Origin: Actinopolymorpha singaporensis
Lineage (GTDB): Bacteria > Actinomycetota > Actinomycetes > Propionibacteriales > Actinopolymorphaceae
Assembly (NCBI RefSeq): GCF_900104745.1
Contig: NZ_LT629732.1
Coordinates: 2,343,981 to 2,407,980 of the forward strand
Reading direction: 5' to 3'
DNA length: 64,000 bases
This document shows, one piece after another, positions 28,091-36,317 of the stretch. Positions within the stretch are counted from its first letter, which is position 1. Each line of letters opens with the position of its first letter. The notes under the pieces were generated by a model. The model ran no database searches, had not been told where the DNA came from, and worked only from the letters and a program-made list of their open reading frames with translations. The position numbers and the translations under genes were made by a program.

Positions 28091-28720
28091 CGGGTCGACG
28101 TTCAGTTCACGGGCCTAGCCCGCGTTGCGGCCCCGATGGACGACGTACTCCAGGCGGCTCTGCCAGGTCAGCCTGCACCTGGACGACGTTTGATGGCGAG
28201 CGATCCACTAATTGATCCATCGCCTGCTCGACGAATGCAGGATCAGCAGCGTGTGGCCCGGTACACGTCGAGAGGGCCACTTCAGGTGTCCCGCCGAGCG
28301 CCTGGATCGCTACCTCCGCGGCCCCTTCCGTATTCACTCAGCCCTCGCGACGCTGGCCGCCGCCCGACCGGGGGCGCGCGACGGGTGTGGCCCGGCACGC
28401 CGTGTCTGGCGTAGGAGATCATGCCGCGAGCGAAGTGTACGACCCTTCATGAAGTAGATGATCTTACTCCACCGGACGTGGAGATCTCTGAGCTGACCAC
28501 ACTGAACGTGCCTAACGAACCAGTCGCAGTGACCCTGCGAACCCGTCGGCGACCCGCTGTTGAGGCGGCTTGAGCACAGGTCCCGCCGCCATGCCTTCTG
28601 TGTTTGTTTCAGAGGGACAGCTATGTTCCCGCTCGCGCAGGGCTGACGGCAGGTCAGCACGGACGTAGGTCTGGGGCACTGTGAGTTCGTTGTTGGCCTG
28701 CTGGTGTTGCTGGCTCTGGG
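28091..28720. other. Gene-poor region
   Basis: About 630 bases with no gene that I can support on either strand. The open frames present have no ribosome sites and low-complexity Arg/Pro/Ala translations typical of shadow frames in GC-rich DNA. It separates two decayed genes. Confidence 0.4.
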
Positions 28721-29180
28721 GTGGTGGCTGTGGCGGAGGCACGCCGGGAAGAGCGAGCCCAGCTGGCGGCGGCGCAGGATGCTGTGGAGCCGAGGCGGCC
28801 TGCCGTACGGGTGACTTCGGGGCCGTATCCGTTCGCAGAGCTGAGTCAGGCCGTGGGCGGAGGTAGGTCCGGGAGGTTCGCCAAGTCAGATGCGCGGGGT
28901 CCGCTGTTGGTGTACGGGGATGTACCTGGCAAGTCCGCGTATCGGCACGACGGCGTGTACCTGGTGATCGACCTGGAGACCACGGGCTTCTCTCCGGCTC
29001 AATGCGACCGGATCATAGAGATCGCCGTTGCCCGGGTAGACGCATCGGGTCGCATCCTTGGATGAAAACGCGACGTTGATGAATCCGCAGGGCCGCGATG
29101 CCGGTCCGGTCTTCGTGCACGGCATCAGCAACGACGCCGTACGCGATGCCCCGATGTTTGCCGATGTTGCCGGTGACATT
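28721..29180 (+). pseudogene. Frameshifted DEDDh exonuclease (DnaQ/polymerase III epsilon-like)
   Basis: The first frame encodes the exonuclease I motif VIDLETTGFSP followed by DRIIEIAVARVDASGRIL. One extra base at about 29059 then ends that frame, and the reading continues in the next one as DENATLMNPQGRD and VFVHGISNDAVRDAP, which is exo II-type sequence. After about 29180 the similarity stops, so the exo III region is missing too. The known family function is 3'-5' DNA exonuclease. Both the shift and the truncation indicate a dead gene. Confidence 0.8.
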
Positions 29181-29430
29181 TGGTCACCAATGCCCTCGGA
29201 TGGAAGACACCTGCTGAGGTCTTCGAGGATCAACTACGCCCGCTTTAACAAGCCAGTGTTGCGTCGACCGGTTGAACTCACCCAGTCCGGGTCACGGGCC
29301 TTCACCGACCGCGCCAAGGACTCCGGCCTGGTGCCCTCGACCAGAGCGCCGATACGGCGTGAACGGGTCTCGCCCGGCGACGTTAGCAACGCCTGGTCTG
29401 TAACGAGCCGCAGATCAGAGCCGGTCGATA

Positions 29431-29468
29431 GTCCGAGGTCCGTGGGGAGTTCCAGTCCCCCCTCGGAC
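29431..29468 (-). terminator. Hairpin downstream of nadE
   Basis: An 8-bp stem GTCCGAGG/CCTCGGAC (29431-29438 with 29461-29468) encloses a second stem GGGGA/TCCCC (29444-29448 with 29456-29460). It lies about 48 bases past the nadE stop on the minus strand, with no U tract, as is usual for actinomycete terminators. The direction is inferred from context. Confidence 0.5.
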
Positions 29469-29515
29469 ATCCTGTGATGTCGCGGGACGGCGTGGCCGGA
29501 TTTCTCGGCTTGGGC

Positions 29516-31570
29516 TCAGGTCGCCGGGCCGTTTCGCTGGAGCTCGTCCAGCCAGGCGGCGGCACTGGCGTCGGAGGGTGCCCGCCAATCGCCGCGCGGC
29601 GATAGCGCGCCGCCGGCGCTGACCTTGGGCCCGTTGGGCAGTGCGGAGCGCTTGAACTGTGAGAAGGCGACGTAGCGCTGGAGGAATTCTCTGAGCCAGC
29701 GCACGATCGTGGGCAGGTCGTAGGCGTGGCGGGCGTCATCGGGTAAGCCGGCGGGCCAGCGGCCCGCGTCGGCGTCGCGCCAGGCGTGCCAGGCGAGGAA
29801 AGCGATCTTCGACGGCGGTAGACCGTAGCGCAGTACGTGGAAGAGGAAGAAGTCGTGCAGCTCGTACGGGCCGACGCGGTCCTCGGTGCTCTGGAGCGTC
29901 CCGGTTTCCTCGTCGGCGGGGACGAGTTCCGGGGAGATCTCGGTGTCGAGGATCGAGGTGAGCAGTTCGCTGGTGCGTTCGTCGAACTGCCCGGTGTTGA
30001 CCGTCCAGCGGATCAGGTACTGGATTAGCGTCTTGGGTACGCCGGCGTTGACGGCGTAATGGCTCATCTGGTCGCCGACACCGTAGGTGCACCAGCCCAG
30101 CGCGAGCTCACTGAGGTCGCCGGTGCCGACGACGAAACCACGGCGCTGGTTGGCCAGCCGGAACAGGTAGTCGGTGCGGAGCCCGGCCTGGACGTTTTCG
30201 AAGGTGACGTCGTAGGCCTGCTCGCCGCGGCTGTAGGGGTGGCCCATGTCCTTGAGCATCTGCTCGGCCGCCGGGCGGATGTCGATCTCGCCGGCCTCGA
30301 CACCGAGCGCCTTCATCAGCGCCCATGCGTTGGATTTGGTCGCCTCGCCGGTGGCGAATCCGGGCATCGTGAACCCGAGGATCGACGAGCGCGGCACGCC
30401 GAGCTGGTCGCAGGCCTTGGCCGCAACGATCAGGGCGTGGGTCGAGTCGAGCCCGCCGGACACGCCGATGACCATGCGGTCGCCGGCGGCACGGTAGCGG
30501 CGGGCCAGGGCGGCGACCTGGATGTTGAATGTCTCGTAGCAGTCCTGGTCCAGATGCTGCTGGTCGTCGGGGACGAACGGGAAGCGGCGCAGCGGACGCC
30601 GCAGGCCGAGGTCACCGGGGAGCGGCCGGTGCTCGAACGGGACCGTCCGGATCCGCCGCTCGGGCCCGCCCGCAAGCTCGGCGGCGTCGGCGAACGTCGG
30701 CGTGCGCATGCGCTCCAGTCGGATGCGTTGGAGGTCGACGTCGGCGATCAGCAGCTGCGCCTCGTCGGCGAAGCGATCGGACTCGGCGAGCAAAGCGCCC
30801 AGTTCATGCACCGTGCCCTGCCCGTCCCAGGACAGGTCGGTGCTGCTTTCGCCGGGCCCGGCGGCGGAGTAGATGTACGCAGCCATGGCCCGGGTCGATT
30901 GAGCGGCCGACAGCGCCGCCCTGTCGGCAGCCTTGCCGACGGTGATGTTGGATGCCGACAAGTTGGCCAGGACGGTCGCGCCGGCCAGCGCCGCGTAGGA
31001 CGACGGCGGAGTGGCCGACCAGAAGTCCTCGCAGATCTCGACACCGATGCTGAAGTCGGCCAGGTCCGTCGCCGCGAAGATCAGGTCGGTGCCGAAGGGG
31101 ACGGTCGCCCCGGCGACGGTGATCTCCTGCCCGGCGGTCCCGGCGCCGGAAGCGAACCAGCGCTTCTCGTAGTACTCGCGGTAGTTCGGCAGGAACGTCT
31201 TCGGCACGACGCCCAGGATCTCGCCGCGGCTGACTGCCACCGCGCTGTTGTAGAGGCGTCCGCCGCGGCGCAGCGGAGCGCCGACCAGCAGAACGGGACC
31301 GAGCTCGCGGCTGGCGTCGCGCACAGCGGCGACCGCGTCCTCGGCGGCGTCGAGCAGCGCCTCCTGCAACAACAGATCGTCGATCGCGTACGACGAGAGC
31401 CCCAGCTCCGGGAACACGACCAGGTCGACTCCCTCGGTGTCGGCCTGCCGGGCGAGGTCGACCGTGGCCTCGGCGTTGCGGGCGGGCTCGGCCGTCCAGA
31501 CCAGCGGGGTGGCCGCAGCGACCCGGACCATGCCGTGGCTGTGCAGCCCGGCGAACTCTCGGTTGCTCAC
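29516..31570 (-). CDS. nadE: Glutamine-dependent NAD+ synthetase
   Basis: A 684-residue enzyme that amidates nicotinic acid adenine dinucleotide to NAD+, using ammonia from glutamine. The N-terminal nitrilase-type amidase shows [10 protein letters not shown] (catalytic Glu 55), a later lysine region and the Cys nucleophile in VEICEDFW. The C-terminal synthetase has the ATP-binding SGGLDSTHA loop, and [12 protein letters not shown] and [10 protein letters not shown] segments. It closely follows the Mycobacterium tuberculosis enzyme from end to end, including the terminal [15 protein letters not shown]. The GTG at 31570 is chosen by homology and a GGGAGAG site; the open frame reaching to 31816 is shadow sequence. 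It starts four bases after the pncC stop, so the two genes form an operon for NAD recycling. Confidence 0.95.
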   Translation of the reverse strand: MSNREFAGLHSHGMVRVAAATPLVWTAEPARNAEATVDLARQADTEGVDLVVFPELGLSSYAIDDLLLQEALLDAAEDAVAAVRDASRELGPVLLVGAPLRRGGRLYNSAVAVSRGEILGVVPKTFLPNYREYYEKRWFASGAGTAGQEITVAGATVPFGTDLIFAATDLADFSIGVEICEDFWSATPPSSYAALAGATVLANLSASNITVGKAADRAALSAAQSTRAMAAYIYSAAGPGESSTDLSWDGQGTVHELGALLAESDRFADEAQLLIADVDLQRIRLERMRTPTFADAAELAGGPERRIRTVPFEHRPLPGDLGLRRPLRRFPFVPDDQQHLDQDCYETFNIQVAALARRYRAAGDRMVIGVSGGLDSTHALIVAAKACDQLGVPRSSILGFTMPGFATGEATKSNAWALMKALGVEAGEIDIRPAAEQMLKDMGHPYSRGEQAYDVTFENVQAGLRTDYLFRLANQRRGFVVGTGDLSELALGWCTYGVGDQMSHYAVNAGVPKTLIQYLIRWTVNTGQFDERTSELLTSILDTEISPELVPADEETGTLQSTEDRVGPYELHDFFLFHVLRYGLPPSKIAFLAWHAWRDADAGRWPAGLPDDARHAYDLPTIVRWLREFLQRYVAFSQFKRSALPNGPKVSAGGALSPRGDWRAPSDASAAAWLDELQRNGPAT

Positions 31571-31574
31571 CGGA

Positions 31575-32102
31575 TCAACTCTCCCGGAAGCCGAGCTGCC
31601 GGTCCAGCTCAGCCGCCAGATCTGCCAGGGCGGCGGCCGCGGCCGCCGAGCGGATCTCGCTCCGGTTTCCCTCGAAGTGATGCTCGTGGCTGCTGACGCC
31701 CTGCGCCGAGGCGATGCCGACGTGCACCTCGCCGACCGGGCGCCCGCCCTGCGGACCCGGCCCGGCGACCCCGGTGATGCCGACGCCGTAATCGGCGTCG
31801 ACGCGTTCGCGGGCACCGATGGCCAGCTCCTCGGCGACGGCGGGGTGGACCGGGCCGTGCTTGCTCAGTAGATCGTTGTCCACCCCGGCCATGTGATTTT
31901 TGGTGTCCGTTCCGTAGACGATCAGGCCGCCCCGGTAGGTCACACTGGTCGCCGGCGCTTCGGTCAACAGCACCCCGAGGAGCCCGCCGGTCAACGATTC
32001 CGTGGTCGCCACCGTGGCGCCGAGCTCCACGAGCCGGCTGTGAACCTGGTCGGCGTGACGTCGCGCCTCCTGCACGGGGCCGAGGGGTTCGGAATCGTTC
32101 AT
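31575..32102 (-). CDS. pncC: Nicotinamide-nucleotide amidase (CinA C-terminal type)
   Basis: A 175-residue stand-alone CinA C-terminal domain. Signature segments are TTESLTGGLLG near residue 33, the VTYRGGLIVYGTDTKN core and GITGVAGPGPQGG at about 108-120. PncC removes the amide of NMN to give nicotinic acid mononucleotide, which re-enters NAD synthesis. The ATG at 32102 gives the normal domain length; earlier in-frame starts add unconserved residues. The gene directly precedes nadE, whose enzyme performs the last step of the same salvage route. Confidence 0.9.
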   Translation of the reverse strand: MNDSEPLGPVQEARRHADQVHSRLVELGATVATTESLTGGLLGVLLTEAPATSVTYRGGLIVYGTDTKNHMAGVDNDLLSKHGPVHPAVAEELAIGARERVDADYGVGITGVAGPGPQGGRPVGEVHVGIASAQGVSSHEHHFEGNRSEIRSAAAAAALADLAAELDRQLGFRES

Positions 32103-33030
32103 CCGGCCGTCAGCCCTCACATTCGTGTCGTGGCCCGTGGCGATGTCGTTCGCCGGCTCCATCGTATCGGCGCGGCCGTGCGGAGTCCTGAGGCCGGTGG
32201 GGCGGTCAGGTCGGATCGTCAGGTGCCTCGGGCGGCCAGACCGCCCGGAGGGCCATCCGTCAAGGCCGCCCGGCGCTGGGAGTGCGGGGAGATGAGTGGG
32301 GTCGTGGAGTCCTACGACAAGGGGTACGTGATGGCGTGGGTGCGGGCGCGGATGGCGCCGGCGACCGTGCACATGTACGGCGGGGAATCGTGGCCCGAGA
32401 CGTAAGCGTGCCGTGGCCGCTACCCTCCGTGCGAGGTTTCTTGTAAGCGGAGACCAAGTGACCCGCGGGGCGGCCGAGGCTGGCGCTTGGGCCTCCCTGC
32501 TCGGTTCGGACAGTGTCGTCAGCTCGGCCATCTGCCGCGTTACGTACGTGCATCGCTGACGGGCAGGAGTACGGGCTCAAGTGGCGATGTCGTAGGACCC
32601 GGCGGCGCCAAGGCTGCGGCTAGCTCGTAAGTTCCAGCCGCTGTACCTGCCACGCGAGGAAAACCAGCCCCTGACCTGCGCAAACAGGTCCAGGGCCGTT
32701 CTCGTTGGCTTCCGGTGGCGTTCGGCTGTCGGCGGTCGTGGGCCAGTGTCTGCGGCCGTTGCGGCTGGCGTGGGTCGGCTTCTGGCCTTCGCTACCCGAA
32801 GCGCATGCGACTTGATGTCGACGTGACAAAAGTCGACTGCTAGCTGCGGGCCCGTGCCGCCACACACGGGAGGCATGCCCTGTGCGTCTCCGCTGTGCCG
32901 CGGGTGTCGCGGCTTACAGTCGTCGGACCTCTGCGAAACTCCTGCGCAAAACGATCTCCCGCGGTGAGAATTGCCGAACAATTGACCGGACGCGCATCGC
33001 CGGTGCCGGTCTGACTCCCAGGGAGGGACG
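32103..33030. other. Gene-poor region upstream of pncC
   Basis: About 930 bases. It must hold the pncC-nadE promoter and that of the secreted protein gene at 33031. A short plus-strand frame at 32292-32405 looks like possible residual coding but has no family. No RNA gene or repeat is evident. Confidence 0.4.
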
Positions 33031-33489
33031 ATGAAGCGCCTCGTTAGCCTTCTGTCGCTCGCCGCGCTGCTACTCGGGGTAGGTGCGGCACCGGCGACGG
33101 CAGCCGTAACCCACGAGCGACACATACGGCACAAGTTCCACTTCACTCAGCACGAGGTGAACTTCTGCGGGAACACCGGCACCTACAGCTACGTGTCCAC
33201 GGGCCACATATTCTTTGCGTGGAGAGCCGACGGATCGTTCCACTTGAACAGCACGATGGTCAATCGGTGGACCGTCGTCTACGACGATCCCGCACTGGGC
33301 ACCAGGACCGGCAAGTCGACGGTGACGAACACCGGCACCACAAGATCTGACGGACGCTACAAAGTGTTCCACGAGAGCTGGAATCTCCGAGAAGGGCCGC
33401 TGACGATCCGGAACCGCACCACACTCGTCTGGGACGCGAAAGATCGCTTGCGGGTCCAAAACCAAGTGGTCAGAGTCAAAGGCTGCTAG
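33031..33489 (+). CDS. Secreted protein of unknown function
   Basis: A 152-residue protein with a clear Sec signal peptide: basic MKRL, a Leu/Ala-rich core and APATAA cleavage near residue 25. The mature part is rich in aromatic and beta-forming residues and has two Cys (in NFCGNTG and the final KGC) that could form a disulfide. The ATG has an ideal GGGAGGG site about 5 bases upstream. I do not recognise the family; similar small exported proteins are common in actinomycetes. Confidence 0.75.
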   Translation: MKRLVSLLSLAALLLGVGAAPATAAVTHERHIRHKFHFTQHEVNFCGNTGTYSYVSTGHIFFAWRADGSFHLNSTMVNRWTVVYDDPALGTRTGKSTVTNTGTTRSDGRYKVFHESWNLREGPLTIRNRTTLVWDAKDRLRVQNQVVRVKGC

Positions 33490-33993
33490 CCTCGACCTTT
33501 CACGCAGCTGACGGTCGCTGTTCGGTGGCGTGGTGGGTCTCCCCAAATCTGGGTGGACGGCTTCAGGGGACCGTGCTTATCGCCCCGGGCAAGCAGGTCG
33601 GTGAGAAGCTCCGCCGCCTGGGTGAATCTGCTCGCGTCCACCGCGGCGAATGTGGCAGCAGCCCAGCGTTGCTGATGCGAAAATGCGCCGTCGACCTGGC
33701 TCAGATCGACGCCGGCCGACCGTACTGCGCTCTGAACCATCTGCCCCCCAACCTCCGCTTCAGGGCTGAGCAGCTCGGGTGTCCGCCGAGCGTCGTCATG
33801 CCCCGTTGCTGCAGCGTCGTACGGCCGATACACGGCGTCAATGCGCAGGTCCAGGCCAGTTCCACGCCTCGTTCACCAACGCGGATCACGACCGTTGACG
33901 GACCCCTGGGGGACGCCTACTTTGTGGCATCGGCGGCTGATTCGACGGCGGGCCGTCGCGCACGACGGGGGGGGGCGGGGATATGGAGGAGGA
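33490..33993. other. Intergenic region with a nine-G tract
   Basis: About 500 bases. A minus-strand frame at 33486-33833 (115 codons) has a fairly protein-like composition but no start signal or family; it may be a remnant. A run of nine G lies at 33967-33975, about 18 bases before the start of the GH3 gene, followed by a GGAGGAG ribosome site. Homopolymers of this length are prone to slippage. Confidence 0.4.
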
Positions 33994-35400
33994 GTGTCCG
34001 TCGGTCCGACCGTTGCCCGGATGACCCTGCGCGTTGCCGTCGCCGTGCTGGCGGCGGTCGTCGTCGCCGCTGGGTGCGCGAACAACGGGGCCTCACCGGG
34101 CCCACCGCCGCGGACATCGTCGATCAGGGCGACCTCGCAGGAACCCAGCCCGTCGGCGACGCCCTCGCAGGAGCCGAGCCCGTCGGCGACGACCTCGCAG
34201 GAACCCAGCCCGTCGGCGACGCCCTCGCAGGAGCCGAGCCCGTCGGCGACGCCCTCGCAGGAACCCAGTCCTCCGGCTACTCCCTCCGACACACCGACCA
34301 CCCCGGCGCGGGACACGCCCACACCGGACTCGACCGCACAGCCCCAGGGATGCGTCGACCGCGTGTACGCCGGGATGTCCCGCGCCCAGCGGGTCGGCCA
34401 GCTGATTATGTCCGCGGTCAGCACGTCGGGGGTCACCTCATCGGAGCTCGACGTGCTCCGCCGCGACCATGTCGGCGGGGTCATCCTCATGGGGCACACC
34501 TACGCCGGGGCGAACCACGTCAGGTCGGTCACCAACCGCACGCAGTCGGTGGCCCCGACGGTCGCCGGGTCCAGGGTGGGCCTGCTGGTCGCCACGGACC
34601 AGGAGGGAGGCAAGGTCCAGGTGCTCAACGGCCCCGGCTTCTCGGCCATACCCACCGCCGTCGTCCAGGGCCAGTGGTTGACGGCGCAGCTCCGGCAGCG
34701 TGCGGCGGAATGGGGCCGCCAGTTGCGCGGCGCAGGTGTCAACCTGGACCTGGCGCCGGTGGTCGACGTGGTCCCGCCGAACCTCGTCTCCGCCAACCAT
34801 CCGATCGGTCGCCTGTCCCGCGAGTACGGCAACGACCCCGAGACCGTCGCCCGGCAGTCCTCCGCGTTCGTCCGGGGGCTCGGGCAGTCGCGTGTCGAGT
34901 CTGCACTCAAGCACTTCCCGAGCCTGGGCCACGTCGTCGGCAACACCGACTTCTCGGCGGATGTCGTCGACGACGTGACCACGCGCAGCGGCGACTTCGT
35001 CCTTCCCTACCGCAGCGGCACCCAGGCCGGGGCGGGCTTCGTCATGGCGTCGCTGGCCAGGTACACCCGGATCGACCCCGCGAACCTCTCCGTCTTCTCA
35101 CCCGTACTGCTACGGGACGTGCTGCGCGGCCAGCTCGGGTTCCGGGGCGTCGTGATCTCCGACGACCTGGGCGCCGCCGTGGCCGTGCACTCGGTGTCGC
35201 CGGGCAAACGCGCCACTAGGTTCTTGTCCGCCGGTGGCGACATGGTGCTGACGGTCGACCCGTCGACCGTGGACGCCATGACCTCCGCAGTGCTGTCCAG
35301 GGTGTCGAGCGACACGTCGTTCCGTGCGCACGTGGACGCGAGCGTGCACCGGGTGCTCACCGCAAAGGTGGAAGCCGGTCTGCTCGGCTGCGCAGGATGA
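33994..35400 (+). CDS. GH3 beta-N-acetylhexosaminidase-like lipoprotein
   Basis: About 468 residues from GTG 33994, or 459 from ATG 34021. A hydrophobic signal ends in VVVAAGC, a plausible lipobox, so the protein is probably lipid-anchored outside the cell. Next comes a linker of five SQEPSPSATP-type repeats. The catalytic domain is a family 3 glycoside hydrolase of the NagZ type: LIMSAVS, ATDQEGGKVQ, GVNLDLAPVVDV, ALKHFPSLGHV and GFRGVVISDDLGA, the last carrying the catalytic Asp. NagZ relatives release N-acetylglucosamine from peptidoglycan or chitin fragments. GTG 33994 is favoured by its GGAGGAG site, although spacing is short; the ATG has no ribosome site. Confidence 0.85.
   Translation: MSVGPTVARMTLRVAVAVLAAVVVAAGCANNGASPGPPPRTSSIRATSQEPSPSATPSQEPSPSATTSQEPSPSATPSQEPSPSATPSQEPSPPATPSDTPTTPARDTPTPDSTAQPQGCVDRVYAGMSRAQRVGQLIMSAVSTSGVTSSELDVLRRDHVGGVILMGHTYAGANHVRSVTNRTQSVAPTVAGSRVGLLVATDQEGGKVQVLNGPGFSAIPTAVVQGQWLTAQLRQRAAEWGRQLRGAGVNLDLAPVVDVVPPNLVSANHPIGRLSREYGNDPETVARQSSAFVRGLGQSRVESALKHFPSLGHVVGNTDFSADVVDDVTTRSGDFVLPYRSGTQAGAGFVMASLARYTRIDPANLSVFSPVLLRDVLRGQLGFRGVVISDDLGAAVAVHSVSPGKRATRFLSAGGDMVLTVDPSTVDAMTSAVLSRVSSDTSFRAHVDASVHRVLTAKVEAGLLGCAG
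34135..34284 (+). repeat. Five 30-bp tandem repeats in the GH3 linker
   Basis: Five units of 30 bp encode a Ser/Glu/Pro linker. Units 1, 3 and 5 use one codon version (GAACCC) and units 2 and 4 another (GAGCCG), so the true period is 60 bp. Expansion by duplication of a 60-bp block is likely. The last unit has diverged. Confidence 0.9.
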
Positions 35401-35415
35401 ACCTCCGGCGAGGGC

Positions 35416-35619
35416 GAGCAGGAGGTTGGGGTTCGATGTGTGGCTGTGACCGTACCGGAAGCGCCGGCACCAACGGCGATCTCCATCTCCGGTCCCACCG
35501 TTCGCATCACCGACGAGCTTGTGGGCACAGCTGCACGGCTACTCCTGGAGACCTCGGAGCGGCTTGGAGCCGAGTTGAGGTCCTACAAGAGGGGCCCATG
35601 GAGGGTGCTGGACGGTTGA
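35416..35619 (+). pseudogene. C-terminal remnant of an IclR-family regulator
   Basis: In one frame the DNA reads EVGVRCVAVTVP, AISISGPTVRITDEL and then an amphipathic helix, which matches the C-terminal effector-domain end of IclR-type transcription regulators. The DNA-binding half and most of the effector domain are absent, and the preceding sequence is the end of the GH3 gene. It is presumably what is left after a deletion. Confidence 0.55.
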
Positions 35620-35703
35620 GCTCGGGTGGCCACACCCGCTTCGGCGACCACGTGAGCGATCGGACGGGTCTGGCACCGCGTGGGACACGAGGGATGGTCC
35701 CTT

Positions 35704-36204
35704 TCAGCGAGCAAGACGGTTGGTCGCACTTCCATCCTGCCGCCCGGCGATGTACCCCTCCCTCTCGCCCCAGCCCGCGTCAACAACCTCATGAGCCACA
35801 ACACCTAGACAGTCGTGTAACCGGGCGAGCAGCGGCATCCCGAGCCGCAGCCGATCCCAGGTGTCCATTCCTGAGTCCGACTCGACGAACTCCTCCACCT
35901 CCACGAGCCGATCACCGAACTTCGCCCAGCCATGCCCTTCCGGCGTCAGGCACAGGTCAGCCACAGGGAGTCCGCCGCCGGCGAGGATGCTGCGCACCAG
36001 ATGCAGCGACTCCAACCGCTCGGCATCTACCCACGGCCGATGGGCCCGGACAACCAGCCGACGCCTGCCGGACCATACGGCCATGTTGAGGCTGAACCCG
36101 CCGCCCAGGTCAACTGGGTCGACAAGCTCGCCCAGCCCGTACCGCTCACGGACGAACTGAAGCAGATCGCAAGAGAATCCGGCACGTGGCAGAACGTCGG
36201 TCAT
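35704..36204 (-). pseudogene. Truncated aminoglycoside-phosphotransferase-like gene
   Basis: From ATG 36204 the frame encodes 166 residues resembling the N-terminal lobe of APH/choline-kinase-type phosphotransferases: GGGFSLNMAVWSG, RLVVRAHRPWV (the ATP-binding Lys position reads Arg) and VEEFVESD, ending with MPLLARLHD. The catalytic loop (HGDxxxxN) and the metal-binding Asp that follow in intact enzymes are missing. The family is normally about 300 residues, so this is a 3'-truncated and probably inactive gene. Confidence 0.6.
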
Positions 36205-36273
36205 GGTCTGAGAAGCTAGCGAAGCCGCCAATCTCGGCGCCACCCGATTCCGACCCTCCGGCGGGTCTGTGCC

Positions 36274-36314
36274 CCGGCGGGGCGCCGCGAGGCAGACTTC
36301 GCGGCACCCGCCGG
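36274..36314 (-). terminator. Strong hairpin after the multimodular glycosidase gene
   Basis: Stem CCGGCGGG/CCCGCCGG (36274-36281 with 36307-36314) continues as GCCGCGA/TCGCGGC (36284-36290 with 36299-36305) around an 8-base loop, with a small internal bulge. It begins three bases past the stop of the minus-strand gene at 36318, so it is a clear candidate terminator without a U tract. Confidence 0.75.
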
Positions 36315-36317
36315 TGG

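Noticed and set aside
29439-29468. A T-arm-like hairpin as a possible tRNA
   Set aside because: The loop lacks the TTCRA consensus and no D or anticodon arm is found upstream.
30059-31696. A 545-codon plus-strand open frame opposite nadE
   Set aside because: It mirrors the strongly matched nadE in the complementary frame, has low-complexity composition and no ribosome site or domain.
29516-32102. pncC-nadE as a defence-linked NAD system
   Set aside because: Both are ordinary biosynthetic enzymes with complete housekeeping features, several kilobases from the defence genes.
32577-33146. A 189-codon minus-strand frame
   Set aside because: It overlaps the promoter and signal peptide of the secreted protein gene, lacks a ribosome site and has shadow-like composition.
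34135-34284. Regular 30-bp repeats as a possible CRISPR array
   Set aside because: Units are directly adjacent with no spacers, keep the reading frame and encode a Pro/Ser linker.
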